Shown: positions 26,697 through 38,842, numbered from the stretch's first letter. The stretch is DNA of 64,000 nt from Anoplolepis gracilipes (GCF_047496725.1 NC_132979.1:129001-193000), one strand, 5' to 3'. Translations and numbers: made by a program. Notes: generated by a model not told the origin, from the sequence alone.

Positions 26697-27376
26697 TACA
26701 ATGTAAATTCCTCGGGCAAATAAGAGCCAAACGCGGATGGTAATGCGTAAGTTTCATAGAAACTTTAATTTTTTTTCTTGAAACTAAATAGCTATGCACA
26801 AACACAAATTTTTCTTGGTTGATATAATGGTTGAAACAATGAAAATAATCTTCAATTGGAGATTCAGTTTAAATAAATCTCGTACATTCCTAATGATGCG
26901 TGGGTTAGAAAAATAAAAAATATCAGAATGCAAATCGATTAGAGTGCCGCATCGGGAATTAAATCTTCGGAATCGAGTCTTTCCGGGCGACTCTATATAA
27001 CTGAGCTATTCAGATCTCATACTATGATACTTTTCATTTTGACTACATACATACATACATATGTATGTTTAATAATATTAATTTTTCTTCAGCGAGTATA
27101 AATACAAATAAAAAGTAAAGAACTATGTATACTAACATATAATAATAATATATGATAGTAAGAACTATAATATAGTGAAAATTTTATGATAAAACTCACA
27201 ATGTAAATTCCTCGGATAAATAAACGCGGATGATAATGCGTAAATATTATAGAAAAGTAAAATGGTTACGTGTCTAACTATTATAATTTAGTTTCAAGAA
27301 AACATTAATTTTCTATGAAACTTACGCATTACTATCTGTTTAGCTCTTATTTATTCAAAGATTTGACATTGCAATT
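26697..27376. mobile_element. AAGAGCCAAACGC element with nested repeat
   Basis: The left end ATAAGAGCCAAACGCGGATG, then GTAATGCGTAAGTTTCATAG, is mirrored on the right by CTATGAAACTTACGCATTAC and AGCTCTTATTTATTC. Part of the left end recurs in direct orientation at about 27200-27255 (CAATGTAAATTCCTCGGATA). A tRNA-like sequence sits inside. Similar ends occur at 57716-58391, and AAGAGCCAAGCGC is found at about 18170 and, reversed, at 30090-30105. Confidence 0.65.
26943..27022 (-). repeat. tRNA-like sequence (SINE head or tRNA pseudogene)
   Basis: On the minus strand, TAGCTCAGTTATATAGAG matches a tRNA D-arm and A box (TAGCTCAGTYGGTAGAG), and about 35 bases later AGATTTAATTCCCGATGCGG resembles the T-arm, B box and acceptor. 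The B box has lost its GGTTCGA core and the acceptor stem does not pair well. It is a decayed tRNA-derived element, not a working tRNA. Confidence 0.5.
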
Positions 27377-27893
27377 TTTACTTTATTGTCAGAGCTGTAT
27401 TAGTTCTTTATTCTAATATTTTTATTTGCTACTTTTGTTTATGAAGAACTTTAATGTAATTTGAATTGAGCCTACTTTTCTTAATTTCTATATAAAAATA
27501 ATTTTTATTATTATTGTTAAAGTGTAATTTTTTTCTTTTACATTTAAAGTAATTCAACAAAAAAGTTGTTTTTAATAATAAGAAGCTGAATAAAAAAAAA
27601 TAAAATTTTTGCTTTTATTTTCATGTCTACTTCATACTACTATCTATTTAAGAGCTACAACAAAATTTTAATAAAATTTTTTGTACCCTTTATGTGTGAA
27701 CAATTTTATATATTATTTTTCTTTTAATTATTAATAATATATAATGAGAGATATATTTACTAAACTGCTAATAATTATTAATGATAATTACATTTAAAAT
27801 TAAATATTTTATCTAAAATAAAATAATGATCTATATTATCGTATCTTCTATTACACATACACGCGCATGCACGCACGACGCACGCATACACAC

Positions 27894-28187
27894 ACAGGAT
27901 TTATCATAATTCATGCCCACGAATTACATAACATTATATCCGAATAATAAATGAATCGAAAAATTCTAAACCATTTTTTCTCGTAATGCACAACAAAAGA
28001 GAAATTATTAAATAAAGATAATCTATTCAGTATCGTTTTTTAAATAGGCACACGTCCGTAAACTGCATATTTGATAATTTCTTTTTTTCTAAGCATCGTA
28101 AAAAATGGTTCGGAAGATTTTGATTCATTTTTTATTTAGAAATAACGCTATGTTATTTGTGAACGCGAATTATAATACACCTTGTAT
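27894..28187. mobile_element. Fold-back MITE, family 1, copy A
   Basis: About 294 bp. The left end CAGGATTTATCATAATTCATG is mirrored by GCGAATTATAATACACCTTG. Inside, CTAAACCATTTTTTCTCG and AAATTATTAAATAAAGATAA pair with CGTAAAAAATGGTTCGGAAG and TTGATAATTTC. The centre holds ACGTCCGTAAACTGC, also found in copies B (61046-61416) and C (62877-63504). Confidence 0.8.
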
Positions 28188-28533
28188 ATACATTATTGCG
28201 TCTGCGGGTCGATCTCGAACACATGGAAGAGTGACTGCGACGCGACACTAATTCCATCGCACTCGCATTTGCGTAAATAAAGAAACACTTTTAAAAGATA
28301 GGTAATTTTAATAAGACTTGTTTAAGAGAACACGATTAATTTACTTTAATTGGCAAAGCTCTCCAAAACACGACACACAGTTTGACAGTTATCGTCTTCT
28401 AACAATAAAATGTCCATTCTTGTTATTAAACAACTCTCTTAACAATATATGCTAGGAGATAATTTTCAAATATGATCTCTTTTTCAAGTTATAGATTGTA
28501 TAAAACATTCTTTTTGCTCAATGTCTAGAAATA

Positions 28534-29065
28534 GTGCTCTAATAAAAACTCAAGTTTTTTTTTATAACAATCAACAAAATTATTATTAAAATAAAATGTA
28601 TATATATAATAATTTTCAAAAGACAAAGTTTTTATTAAAAGGAGATATTCACAAAAAAATTAGAAATAAATAGAACTGAACACAATTGAATACATGAGCA
28701 GAAAACGCTGTAGCCTTCCTCCTGCACTCCTCCATAGAAACTTTAATTCAATCTATAACCGAGGGGTGAAAAGTTTTAGGGAGCAGATAAATCTTTATTA
28801 AAAAGTTATTAAGAAAAAAAGTTTACTAAGTAGAACGTAATTTTTTGACACAATGTATATTTAATAGAACATACTCTTAGCAAATTTATTTATTTACGTG
28901 TAATAATTCGCGTGAGCGATGAAGCATCTCTCCCTGCACCCCCATCTCAAAAGGAATAAGCAAACTTATTTCTGATTTTAAATTTGCAATTATAATCAAA
29001 TTGAGTTAAGTGGTACTTTTCGGAGTGAGAGTGCAAGAGCAACTTGAGTTTTCGCTGGAGCATCA
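28534..29065. mobile_element. Fold-back element, family 3, copy 2
   Basis: The left end GTGCTCTAATAAAAACTCAAG is mirrored by CTTGAGTTTTCGCTGGAGCA. It shares with copy 1 the inner block TTATAACAATCAACAAAATT and the segment GGTGAAAAGTTTTAGGGAGC. About 530 bp without an ORF. Confidence 0.7.
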
Positions 29066-31135
29066 CTTATAGGCATTTACATAATTATTTATTATATATT
29101 TTATGTAATTTATTAATTGGCTAACTGGATTAATTTTATATTTATTTTTGAATGTTTGAATTTTTTAATATTGTTTTATAGTTTTAATATTTACAGTTCC
29201 TTATTTTTTAAATCTTCTATTTATACAAATTTATTGTTTGATACTTTTTTATGTATTTGGAGTACGTTTTTTATCTTTTTAACAAAATCTTTTCTGAATA
29301 TTTATTATTTCATATATTTATTGATTCATGATTTATTAATTAGCAAACAATTTTTTTAATACATTTTAAAAAACTAAATTCACATTTTATCCTTGTATCA
29401 TTATAATGGTATTTATGAAGATTCTAATAACTTTGGTAACACAATACAAAAATGATTTCTTTAGTACAATATGAAAAGATATTTTAAATGTCGAGATTAA
29501 TGGAAAAATAGAATTACTAAACTATTTCTTTATAAATTACAAAGGATAAAAATGAAGCAATAAAGCGAAAAGTAAAATAAAACTAAAATTAATTTAATAT
29601 TATAGAATATAATTAATTTAAAAGAAATTTTTTTTTATCGATTATAGTTATTAAGATATTTATTTTGATTATGAATATAAAATTTTATACGGAAAAATTG
29701 CAAATTAAATCATTAATAATTCACCAAGAAATTTTTAAAAGAAATAGTTTTAATCAAATTAAAAACGGCGGAATTAAATAATATAGATGTCAAAATTTTA
29801 AAAATGTTTAAATTTTTTCAAAAATTTACGTATATGTTTTGATTTGTCAATTTTGACATTAGATTCACCGATCTACGATATCTTTAAATAAGCATAAATT
29901 AAAAACTATTTGATAAATTCTCAATGATTTAATTTACAACATTTCTAAATAAATCCTGTATTTAATCATGAATAAGCAACGCAGTAATGTCACGACGCCA
30001 AGTAAAATCTTACTGAAGATGATTTAAAAAGGAAGCAAAAAGTTTGATTAGAAGATTTTTACAAAGACAATTATTCGTACTCTATTTTCTACGCTTGGCT
30101 CTCATTAGCCCGTTACCCTTCTTTTTTTTTCTAAAAAAAACGCATGTTATAAATACATAAAAAGGTATCCAGACTTATAGTATAATATATAACTATAGTA
30201 AAAAATTATTAACTAAAAGGTCTAATAAAAGATAATCAACTATATACAATATTAAACATATATATATATTATTCAGAAATTAATTATTTACAAATATAAA
30301 CGAAATCAATGCCAAAGTATTTAATTAATTGTAAATAGGCTTGATGATATAATCAGAACTTCGAAATGGTGGACTATACAGTAAGGCTCTCTTTCTCTCT
30401 CTCTAGTTCTTTATAACGAGATTATCTCCATTAGTGAAATTCAAAGTGATAGCGATCGCGCGAGACTTGCACGAATCGTCTTTTCAAGTATACCACCGGG
30501 AGAGAACATTGCGTCCAGATCTACGCACTTGAATCGTTACCACTCACGCTACTCGAAAATCACCTAGAGTGTATGAAAGAGATGTCCATTATTTCGACGT
30601 TCTATTGTACTACGCAATTATAATCGGCTCTAAGAGTGATTTAGGATTTCTTTAATTATAATCAAGGCGTAGCCAGATTTTAGTCTCAACTCTTTTCTCA
30701 TAACTTAAAATTTGTTTTTGAATAATCAATTTTTAAACAATGTTTAATAATTGCCTCATAAGAGGCAATGCTCCTTTAAATACAATGAATTAATTTCTCT
30801 TTTCTAATATTTAATATCTAATTAGCGGCTGAAGCGGAGCTGCCATTCAAGCAGTTTTGGATGTATTTATTTATTTATTTATTTATTAATTTTTTTTCTT
30901 TGTGCAAGAATAATGTTGTGGAACTCGTTCCGCGAAACAATCATTAATGCTGCGGTCTCTCTCTACCCGTGTCGCAGAATAGGAAGTAGACATACATATT
31001 TATATGTCCAGAAGGAGAGCTAATGCGCAAGCCAGCAGTAGTTTGATGGACATATCGGTAAGGTTACATAAATCCAATAACCTATTTCTGCATGCGTATG
31101 TATGCATGTGCATGTGTATGTACATATATAACATA

Positions 31136-32190
31136 GAAAAGTAACGCATTACTTATGTACAACGCTGTTACAGTTGTTTTGTTATTCTTTTTTTATAACC
31201 GTAACGGCAATAGTGACCACGTTACTGTTTGTAACGATAAAGTAATTTTGTTACATTTTTCAGTGATAAGTAATTTAACTTTTATCGAATTTACCTTTTT
31301 TTTTTAATCTCAGTATAATTTTTACGCATAGAAACACTGAACGTTGATATAAATGTCATTACATAAAAAACTACATATATAAAAGAAGCTTTCTCAAGTG
31401 TACCTCGTTTCTCTTTATTTTATAAAAGAAATTTCATTAGAAAGATAATTTGATCAAGAATTTGAATTTTAAACGTTAATGTACCGTGTCAAGTTTTTAA
31501 AATTACACTAGGTTAAAAATACAAAAATATTATATTTACGAATCTATTAAAAGAAAACCACAGACTTCTATATTATACTAGACTGCTAACAATGATGTGT
31601 TTTATGATGACATAATGAAACCAGAGCAGCTATTAATTAGGTTGAATGTGAGTGTATAGTGTTAGTATGTAAGCGTAATGTATGTAAGAAATTCTTACAT
31701 ACACATTAAGAAATTCTGATTTTATTTATCACATCGCTGTTATCGGTCTAGATTAATATATAGAAGTTTGTGAAAAAAACTAACAATAACACAACTTTTT
31801 CCTTTTTACTTATAATATATTGACATTTAAAATCTAGCAGTTTTTTCAACTTTTATTAAATTTTTTTATTTAAATTTAATTATTATTATCAAAATTACTA
31901 CACACTTTAAATCAGGATATCACTTATCCGAATATTGTCTCGCTTTTGTTATATTTTAACAAAATAATGTTGGAAAATGTAAATTTTTAGTGTTCAACTT
32001 GATCTTGTGTATTAACATTTAAAAAAATAATAGAAATTGTAACGACTCGTTACTATTTGAGCAACGGTAACAAGTTTTAAAAATAATATTTTTTAAAAAT
32101 TAGTAACGAATAAGAAATTAAACGATGTACTTTTCAGAAAATTGAACAGTAACGACAACAAGTTATTTTTATAAAATAATTTTCCCAATC
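31136..32190. mobile_element. TAACG-rich element, possibly hAT-derived, with nested MITE
   Basis: Both ends are rich in GTAAC/GTTAC motifs: AAAAGTAACGCATTAC and ATAACCGTAACGGCAATAG on the left, CGACTCGTTACTATTTG and GCAACGGTAACAAGTTTT on the right. Such subterminal TAACG clusters are typical of some arthropod hAT-type non-autonomous elements. The exact ends are not defined. A TAGACTG-family copy (31559-31772) is inserted in the middle. A related GGTAACACGGTAATTACG cluster lies at about 43360-43455. Confidence 0.45.
31559..31772. mobile_element. TAGACTG fold-back MITE, copy 2 (nested)
   Basis: Terminal CACAGACTTCTATATTATAC is mirrored by ATTAATATATAGAAGTTTGTG, with TAGACTG / CGGTCTAG just inside. 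It shares GGTTGAATGTGAGTGTA and AGAAATTCTTACATACACAT with the other copies. It interrupts the TAACG-rich element and so is younger. Confidence 0.75.
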
Positions 32191-32809
32191 CTTTGCAAAA
32201 ATATATAATACCTACATATACACGTGTACATACATATATACAAATACTCACCGTATTAATTTTTAATAAAACAAGAAATCTAACTATTTCCGTTTTACAT
32301 AGTCAGAGCATGACTTATACAATAGACAAAGCATTTCTTTACTTCTTCGTTTTCTCTCTCTTCCTTTCCCTCTCCCTTTCTCTCCTTTCTCCTTCTCTCT
32401 CCCTTTCTTTTTCTTTGTTGAATATGTTGATGAAATACTGATATGATAATAAAATACATCTGCACGTCTATCGGCTTGCTCTTTTAATGATATAATATAT
32501 CACATAAAAACATTTTTTATTCTATCACTCTTTATCTCTTTCTCGTCAGATTTTTATTATTACGCATTGGAATACAAGAATAGACGATGACGCGATGATT
32601 GACGTTTTTCTTATCGATTATGCTCGTTTCTGTTAAATAATTATTAAGTAAATAAAATATTGAGTAAATATTGAATAATCTGTTACATTAAAATTTCGAA
32701 AGTCTGTCTCGAAAAATGAGTTTAATAAACAAGCAGAAACAGACATAATTTGATCCCAAAACTAATACAGAAAAAAAATAGATTTATGTAATTATATAGA
32801 ATCGTATTT

Positions 32810-33065
32810 AATGAAATCCGAAATTTGTCCCTATTTGATTATAATTTGTTTATATATAATTAAATCTGATATTTGACGCGATATAATCTGACCATATTTA
32901 ATAATATCCGAAATTTAACGCAATATGATCTTATCTTTATATAATCATATTCAGCTAGATTTGTTTTCACATATAATCAGATCTAATTAAACATGATTAT
33001 ATAAAGATATGGAATATAAGATATCGTATCGCGTCAAATTTCGGATGTTATTACAATGTATATGA
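32810..33065. repeat. ATCCGAAATTTGACGCGATA repeat with inverted copy
   Basis: The motif AATATCCGAAATTTAACGCA, followed by ATCTTTATATAATCAT, is repeated in reverse complement as ATGATTATATAAAGATAT and TGCGTC-like GCGTCAAATTTCGGATGTTA. A further direct, diverged copy begins at about 32812 (GAAATCCGAAATTTG). This is likely a MITE cluster or a degenerate fold-back. Confidence 0.6.
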
Positions 33066-33355
33066 TCATATAAAATCACATATGTTATCAGATCTTTTCA
33101 TATTTTTATTTTAAATTATACTTATTGTTAGTAATGTATCTGAATCTAGATCGTAAATTCAAACGTTTTCCTCAAATAACCTTATAGTATAAATAAAACA
33201 TTATATAACAATTATATGTATAATAGGTTTAAGACATTCTGTTTTATGTGATTTCCGATATTTTTTATCGCATCTCTTCTAGTACATTAAAAATTTTTAT
33301 AAACATAATATTATATACATTATAATATCGCAAAAAAAAAACGTAAATTGCCTAC

Positions 33356-33652
33356 AATTGTTGATGGAGAGTGACCAGATGCCGACTTAACGCCAAACGC
33401 TTCTTTGACGTTGACACTAGCTTGTATTTGGTTGATTGCATGATTAGCTGACAACACAGAAGGCAATAGCAGCAGCAATAGCAGTAATAACAGCCATGCT
33501 GGTGCATCGCCATCGTCGTCGGCCAGCATCAACAGCAGGAACGAGCCGATGGCACAGCGACGTGAGGATTCCTTGGCCATCGGTTTGTAGCATGATAATC
33601 TAGTTTGATATTTTTTCTTCCCTCCCATCCTAAGACTCGTCTCTCTTTTCAA
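33356..33652 (-). CDS. Possible first exon of an antisense secreted/membrane protein
   Basis: A minus-strand ORF in a GC-richer island of the CaMKII intron. From the second in-frame Met region it reads MAKESSRRCAIGSFLLLMLA, then an acidic DDDGDAPAW, then a run of ten Leu and PSVLSA. This is the shape of a signal peptide or membrane anchor with cleavage near SVLS/A, followed by a polar tail (NHAINQIQASVNVKEAF...). A GTAGGC that could serve as donor begins at 33355; downstream the frame runs into AT-rich sequence and ends. The Leu run comes from a CTG/CTA-type repeat, so chance is a real alternative. No downstream exons were recognised on the minus strand and no family is assigned. Confidence 0.3.
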
Positions 33653-33989
33653 AAGATATGGCTATAAACGAAATACAACTATAATTTCTTCTCAATTGTC
33701 ATTGCATGCTGCAGAATTATCGATTATTTTCGATTATTATTAATTAATGTGTAGTCAATAATAATTGGTTAATTGTTAAAATAGAAAAATACATATAATT
33801 CAACAAATTTTCTATATTTTATTTCTTTGTATTATTTGAATATTCTTACTAATTTTTACAAGATTTGCAAGATTAATGATTAATTTCTTTTTTTTTTTAT
33901 TTGCGCTCTTGATTGATTAAAACATATATAATATACAAAATATATACAATACTTGCGCTTTATTAGCTTTTATTCATTTTTTCTTTTTT

Positions 33990-33991
33990 TC

Positions 33992-34028
<37 letters not shown>
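33990..34028. repeat. (CT)n microsatellite
   Basis: About 38 bases of CT repeat with one CCC interruption. Confidence 0.9.
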
Positions 34029-34034
<6 letters not shown>

Positions 34035-35039
34035 CTATCATTTAAATTTAAAATATATATATATAATTTTTTATGAAACTGATGGAGAGAGGGCTGATGT
34101 GTTTGCTTCGACAAAACAATTTACACAGTATTAAATAATAATAAGGAAACACTTTATTACGTATTTACAAAATCATTAGACAGAAGTGTTACCGAAAATT
34201 ACGCATTCTTTTATTCGTATACCAGTCAATAAATTATCGGCATTAATGTTCACTATGATTTATAGCTACGACTTGTGTACGATTTCTCTACATCCACGCA
34301 TGAAACGGATAATGCATAAATGAAAATGACGCAATTAATTATAGCCTGTTTTGGTATTAAAAGTACAATTTGTAATCAACACGTACGAAATTGTGATTAC
34401 AATGTAATATTACCAAAATATTATATAATATTATTAAAATATCATGTAGGTATAAATAACACAAATATATCATTTAGTACGATTAACGCAGTGATCGTGA
34501 AGTAAAATTGGATATACATTCAAAAACCATGCATTAATATGATTTCAATAATCCTTCATTTTCTTTAATTTATTAGTAATAATTGCTTTTAAATTTAAAG
34601 CCAAAAACTATTGCTATATATTATAGAAGGTAAAATTTGAAAATTTTAAGAAAGAATTGTAACCACATTTGTTTATTATATAATGAACTATTTTTATAAT
34701 GAATTATTTGTTTATTATTCTTATATTCTATAATAAACCGTTTCTTGAGTGCTCTAGTTGTTAATGAGATATCATGAAAACGATCTATACAGCACGGAAC
34801 ATTTCTATTATGTTGTTATAACGTTACATGTTGTAAAAACTGTAATATTTTATCAAAATGTCACAGCAACATTCCAGAAATATTACAAAAGCAATATTCA
34901 ATAACTGCTAGTTTGTTCGCCTATCACTAGAGATGTAAAATGCTATTTATTACATCTCATATTTACGTTTTAATAATAAGAATTGTATTTGCTTTTATGA
35001 ATATAAAGCAAAGAGCAGCTATAATAAAAGATTCAAAGT

Positions 35040-35160
35040 GTAATAATTATTTTTATCAGCTTAATTTCTAATACAATCTCAACACAAGAAATTCAGATGT
35101 TGAACTTGTTTACAAATCGGACAGATAAATAAAAGTAGTCGTGATCAGGAATAATACAGT
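35040..35160. repeat. Dispersed repeat copy (pairs with 56870-56965)
   Basis: AATACAATCTC and ATTCAGATGTTGAAC, followed by CAGATAAAT, recur in the same order near 56890-56950 (GATACAATCTC ... ATTCAGATGTTGAAC ... CAGACAAAT). Two diverged copies of an unclassified interspersed repeat. Confidence 0.55.
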
Positions 35161-36293
35161 TTAATTCATATAACTGATCATACATTAAAATTTTATTTTA
35201 ACAGATAAGTTGGAAGGTAACGATCAATTTTAATTGAGACATCTAGAAATCTATCTACATTAGCAAAATATTTTTTTTTGAGTGAATACTTTGCCTTCAT
35301 TCGTATTTCTTCATCAAGAATAGGAGAATAAAAATTCAATCCGAGCACTATTAACATGTATAAAAATTTATACTCTCTATGTTTTCTTTAATCGCAAAAC
35401 CGATTCATTCAATTGCCACTAATAGAGCTTGCAACCTCAATTTAATCTAACAAAGAAACTTCTCCGTCTTCTGGGATGTATAGTAATCTAGTGGGATGTC
35501 ACCTTGATCGACATTATGTCAAGTAACTGCCGTTTCCGCGCAAACGAGGCAATTGACATTAATGTGATTATTAAACATTAATGTCAAATGAGATTAACGG
35601 TTCGAATGCGTGAGAGAAACGTGCCCAACAATATTTCTATGCCATATATTACACAATTCAATAAAAAAAGCACAAAAATAGACAAATCATTTCCCATAGT
35701 TTTTTTAACGTTGAATATGATTCTGAAATTGCTTCATCACGTAACGTACAATTTTGAGAAATATAGCACGTTTTCAAAACCACAGCACAGATCACTTTAA
35801 TCTTGACAATATATATGCATATTATTAATATATAAGGTTAATTCTTGATTGTAACATGCGCAATGATATTAGGCGATGCTCTCTTATAGTTCTTTAAATA
35901 TTTTAAATTAAAAATATATTGAAATTAACATCGAGAATTGTTGAAAACATCTCAGAATGTTATTATCTCTTAGCGTACATATATTATACGTTTACATAAA
36001 AAAACAGTAAAAAATAAGGACAACACAGAATGGGAGTCCCACTATTACAGAATATACGTATATATAAGTATATCTGTTGATCCCCCTTTAACAGATTTGC
36101 CTATGCTCGCCAAGATCCCTCCAGTTGTATAAGCTCTATGTTATCAGTACGCTTTATCTAACGTTACCGATCTTTGACTTTTGAATCAATTTATTAATTG
36201 TCTTTTATCTCTTTCATTATTTTATATATACATATATACACATTCGTATTATAATTGTTTGTATATATATATATAATATATTGCAAAGTAAAT

Positions 36294-36525
36294 GAATAAA
36301 CGGGAAGATAAATGCAGAGAGTGGAGCCTTTCTTCCTGCATTCTTGCATCCGAGAAAAATTCTAATTTAACCCAAACTTAATTTTAATTTCAAATTAGAA
36401 ATAGATTTGAATTAGATTAGAATTTTTTCGAGATGAGAAGTCCAAGAGGAAAAACAAAGCCTCTTCTCCACCCGTGCATTAATTTAAATATGCAACTAAT
36501 GTAAAATTCATGCTCGGTGAAACTA
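36294..36525. mobile_element. Fold-back element, family 3, copy 3
   Basis: The left part GAGAGTGGAGCCTTTCTTCC pairs with GGAAAAACAAAGCCTCTTCTCC on the right, and TAATTTAACCCAAACTTAA with inverted TTGAATTAGATTAGAATT. The flank AACTAATGTAAAATTCATGCTCGG is shared with copy 4, so the true right end lies beyond it. Confidence 0.55.
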
Positions 36526-37508
36526 TTAACATTTGTTTGCATCATCAACTTTTTCCATAATAATTCCATTTAATGAATATATTTTCGTGAAAAAATTTTT
36601 TTTTCATTAGATGATGAGCGACTAAAATTCAAGATTATTCAGAATTAGCATCTTAACAGCATATATCAAGATATCAAAGTCATTAATAACTTCTGCACTT
36701 TCTTATACATATACTGTTAATGTAGTTTAAAAATTACTAAATATTAATGTAAAATATCTTGGTAAATATATATATTAGGGGACCCCTCCCTTCATCTTGA
36801 CATATGACCGTAAAATTCAAAAGGTTTTAAACATTGTTCGCTGTTTATTAAAAAGTAATTATCAATTAAATTGTACGATAAAAAAAAGTACTAAATGCGA
36901 TAATAATCTGAATTTCTCTAATGTCGGTAAATCCATTCCAAGCGCATATTACTTAAGAATGAACCTTAAATTACGCTACAATATACATCAAAGTCAAAAT
37001 GATCCATGCTGTATGCTTTTTCTAGACATTTATCCATATTTAGCACAAAAAAAGATGAGAATAAATTAGTCTTGTTTTAATATTTAAAAAAAAGTAATTT
37101 TTTGTTTAATCGTATTATTACAAATAGCGATTGATTTGGGAAATAAATTGTAGATTTAACACAAGACTGTAAAAACGTAACAAAAGTGTCTATAGTTTAT
37201 TTATTTATTTGAGATTTGGTTTATTTAAATTTGTAGATGTATCGCTTTATTCAAACGTAGATTTTAAATGATAAACTTATAAGTAAATCCAATTATTATC
37301 AGCGAGCTTCCAGGTATCGGGGCTTCTCTTCTTCCGCAAAATTACTATATTATTATTTTATTACGGCATTACACATTACCAATTTGTTTTTGTTTGTGTC
37401 CGTATGTTTTTGCATGCTGCACGTGTTCCACGTACTACGTATGCGTGATCACGCACCCTTGTGACTGCCTGCACGTCTACCTGTCTTTCTCTCCGCTAAA
37501 ACGTGCAG

Positions 37509-37583
37509 AACAGAAAACGCGACGGACAAGCGATGACGGCCGATATGCGTTCCGGATGAGTTACATCGTGAACGAGGAACTCG
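37509..37583 (+). CDS. CaMKII: Predicted CaMKII cassette exon 2 (75 nt, phase 1-1)
   Basis: A GC-rich exon-like block in an AT-rich intron has a good acceptor (pyrimidine tract TGTCTTTCTCTCC, then AACGTGCAG) and a strong donor (CTCG|GTAAGA). With the single base carried from either upstream CaMKII exon it reads EQKTRRTSDDGRYAFRMSYI, then VNEEL, and leaves one base. It is 75 nt, phase 1 at both ends, exactly as required to sit between the 57-nt and 63-nt cassettes without changing frame. I know of no equivalent in fly or vertebrate CaMKII. It would add an R-R-T-S sequence fitting basophilic kinase consensuses (R-x-x-S for CaMKII, R-R-x-S for PKA) to the linker. The exon call rests on splice sites, phase and composition only. 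It could instead be part of another transcript. Confidence 0.55.
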
Positions 37584-37803
37584 GTAAGAGGATCGTCAAC
37601 GCCCATAAACTCGATGGAAACACGAGAGAGAGAAGCACGCAGCAGCAACCGTGTTGGGGCCTCACATCTTGCAGCTTGCTGTGAGATACACATGGGTTGC
37701 CCTCGTGCCTTCTTTATAAGCATTTTTAATACGAGAAGCGCGGATCTCTATAAAAAAGATTACGTACCTACACACACATAGACATAGAAGATGAAGGAAA
37801 TAT

Positions 37804-37807
<4 letters not shown>

Positions 37808-37860
<53 letters not shown>

Positions 37861-37870
37861 TATATATAAA
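37808..37870. repeat. (TA)n microsatellite
   Basis: About 50 bases of perfect TA followed by imperfect repeats. Confidence 0.95.
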
Positions 37871-38554
37871 TGGTACAAGATGGTTATAAAATAACATCGA
37901 GTATAACATCAAACTTTAATAACTTATAAACGTGTGTATGGCTTTTTTTTAAACTTTCAAACTCTATGTATACTCGCGGGATTTCCATGGCACTAAAAAA
38001 ATTCAATATGACATAGAAGCTTTCTTATTTACAAGATTACCAACTTAAAGTCTCAAAGTCTTCGGGGAATTTTCAGGGAATAGTGTTTTCTTTTATCTAG
38101 ATGAAATCATCTAGATAATCATTTAGATGAAACAATTGTCTTTTTTTTTTATTAATTTAGATAACATATATGTACAACATTATTTATGTCTTTAGCTTAT
38201 TGTTAGATGAAAAAATGCATTATCTGCCTTAAATTATTTAAGATAATTCTGCAGTCAACAGAATTCAAGGCTTAATAAAATATGGTTGCTCTAATGAAAT
38301 CTTTTCTGTGTGACAAAATTCTTTGATTGACTCAAAAAATAACTTTTCCACGTATGTTTTTCTTTATCTAATTTCGTTACTTCGTTACATACGAGATTTC
38401 ATAAGAACAATGACAATACGTATTAATTAAAAAAACAAACAATTAAAGAAAATGTTGATTAATGTGTAAGTAAATACGCATTTTGAGGGATTCACTTCTT
38501 GATTTTGACATATGTTGTCAAGATCGTAATAATACTGAGGAATATATGTAAAAG

Positions 38555-38722
38555 ATTTTAGCCGTTGCTCATTTATTAAAAAATTATGAACAATTAAAAA
38601 TTCATTTAGAGAAAACTTTGAATGTATAGATTGACGACGAAAAATATTAGATATAGTTAATATGCATTATATATATTAACCCATATAAACTATAATATAT
38701 CTAATATTTTTTGTCGGTTATA
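38555..38722. repeat. Hairpin repeat, related to 24395-24500
   Basis: CGACGAAAAATATTAGATATA is mirrored by TATATCTAATATTTTTTGTCG within 90 bases. The sequence before it (CGTTGCTCATTTATTAAAAAATTATGAACAATTAAAAA in diverged form) also occurs at 24420-24470, so the block belongs to an interspersed family. GATTCACTTCTTGATTTTGA at about 38488 reappears inverted at about 39440, suggesting larger flanking inverted repeats. Confidence 0.55.
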
Positions 38723-38839
38723 TGGGTTTACTATAATACTAACATTGCACAAGATCTATGTACAATACTTCTTATTGCTCGATACTTTTAACGTGAAACA
38801 GAATTTATAATTGTGCGATTCCACACAATTCCATTTGTA

Positions 38840-38842
38840 TAT

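Larger units (their letters stand above)
19339..37508 (+). other. CaMKII intron, 18.2 kb, packed with fold-back transposons
   Basis: The largest intron in the window. It is mostly AT-rich transposon debris: a mariner-like element (19673-20591), two TAGACTG-family copies, a giant palindrome (24765-26230), a nested element with a tRNA-like insert (26697-27376), fold-back copies at 27.9, 28.5 and 36.3 kb and a TAACG-rich element (31136-32190). A minus-strand ORF with a signal-peptide-like start sits at 33356-33652. Stretches not listed separately show only AT-rich unique sequence. Confidence 0.75.

Noticed and set aside
26943..27022. Working tRNA gene
   Set aside because: A-box is recognisable but the B box and acceptor stem are decayed.
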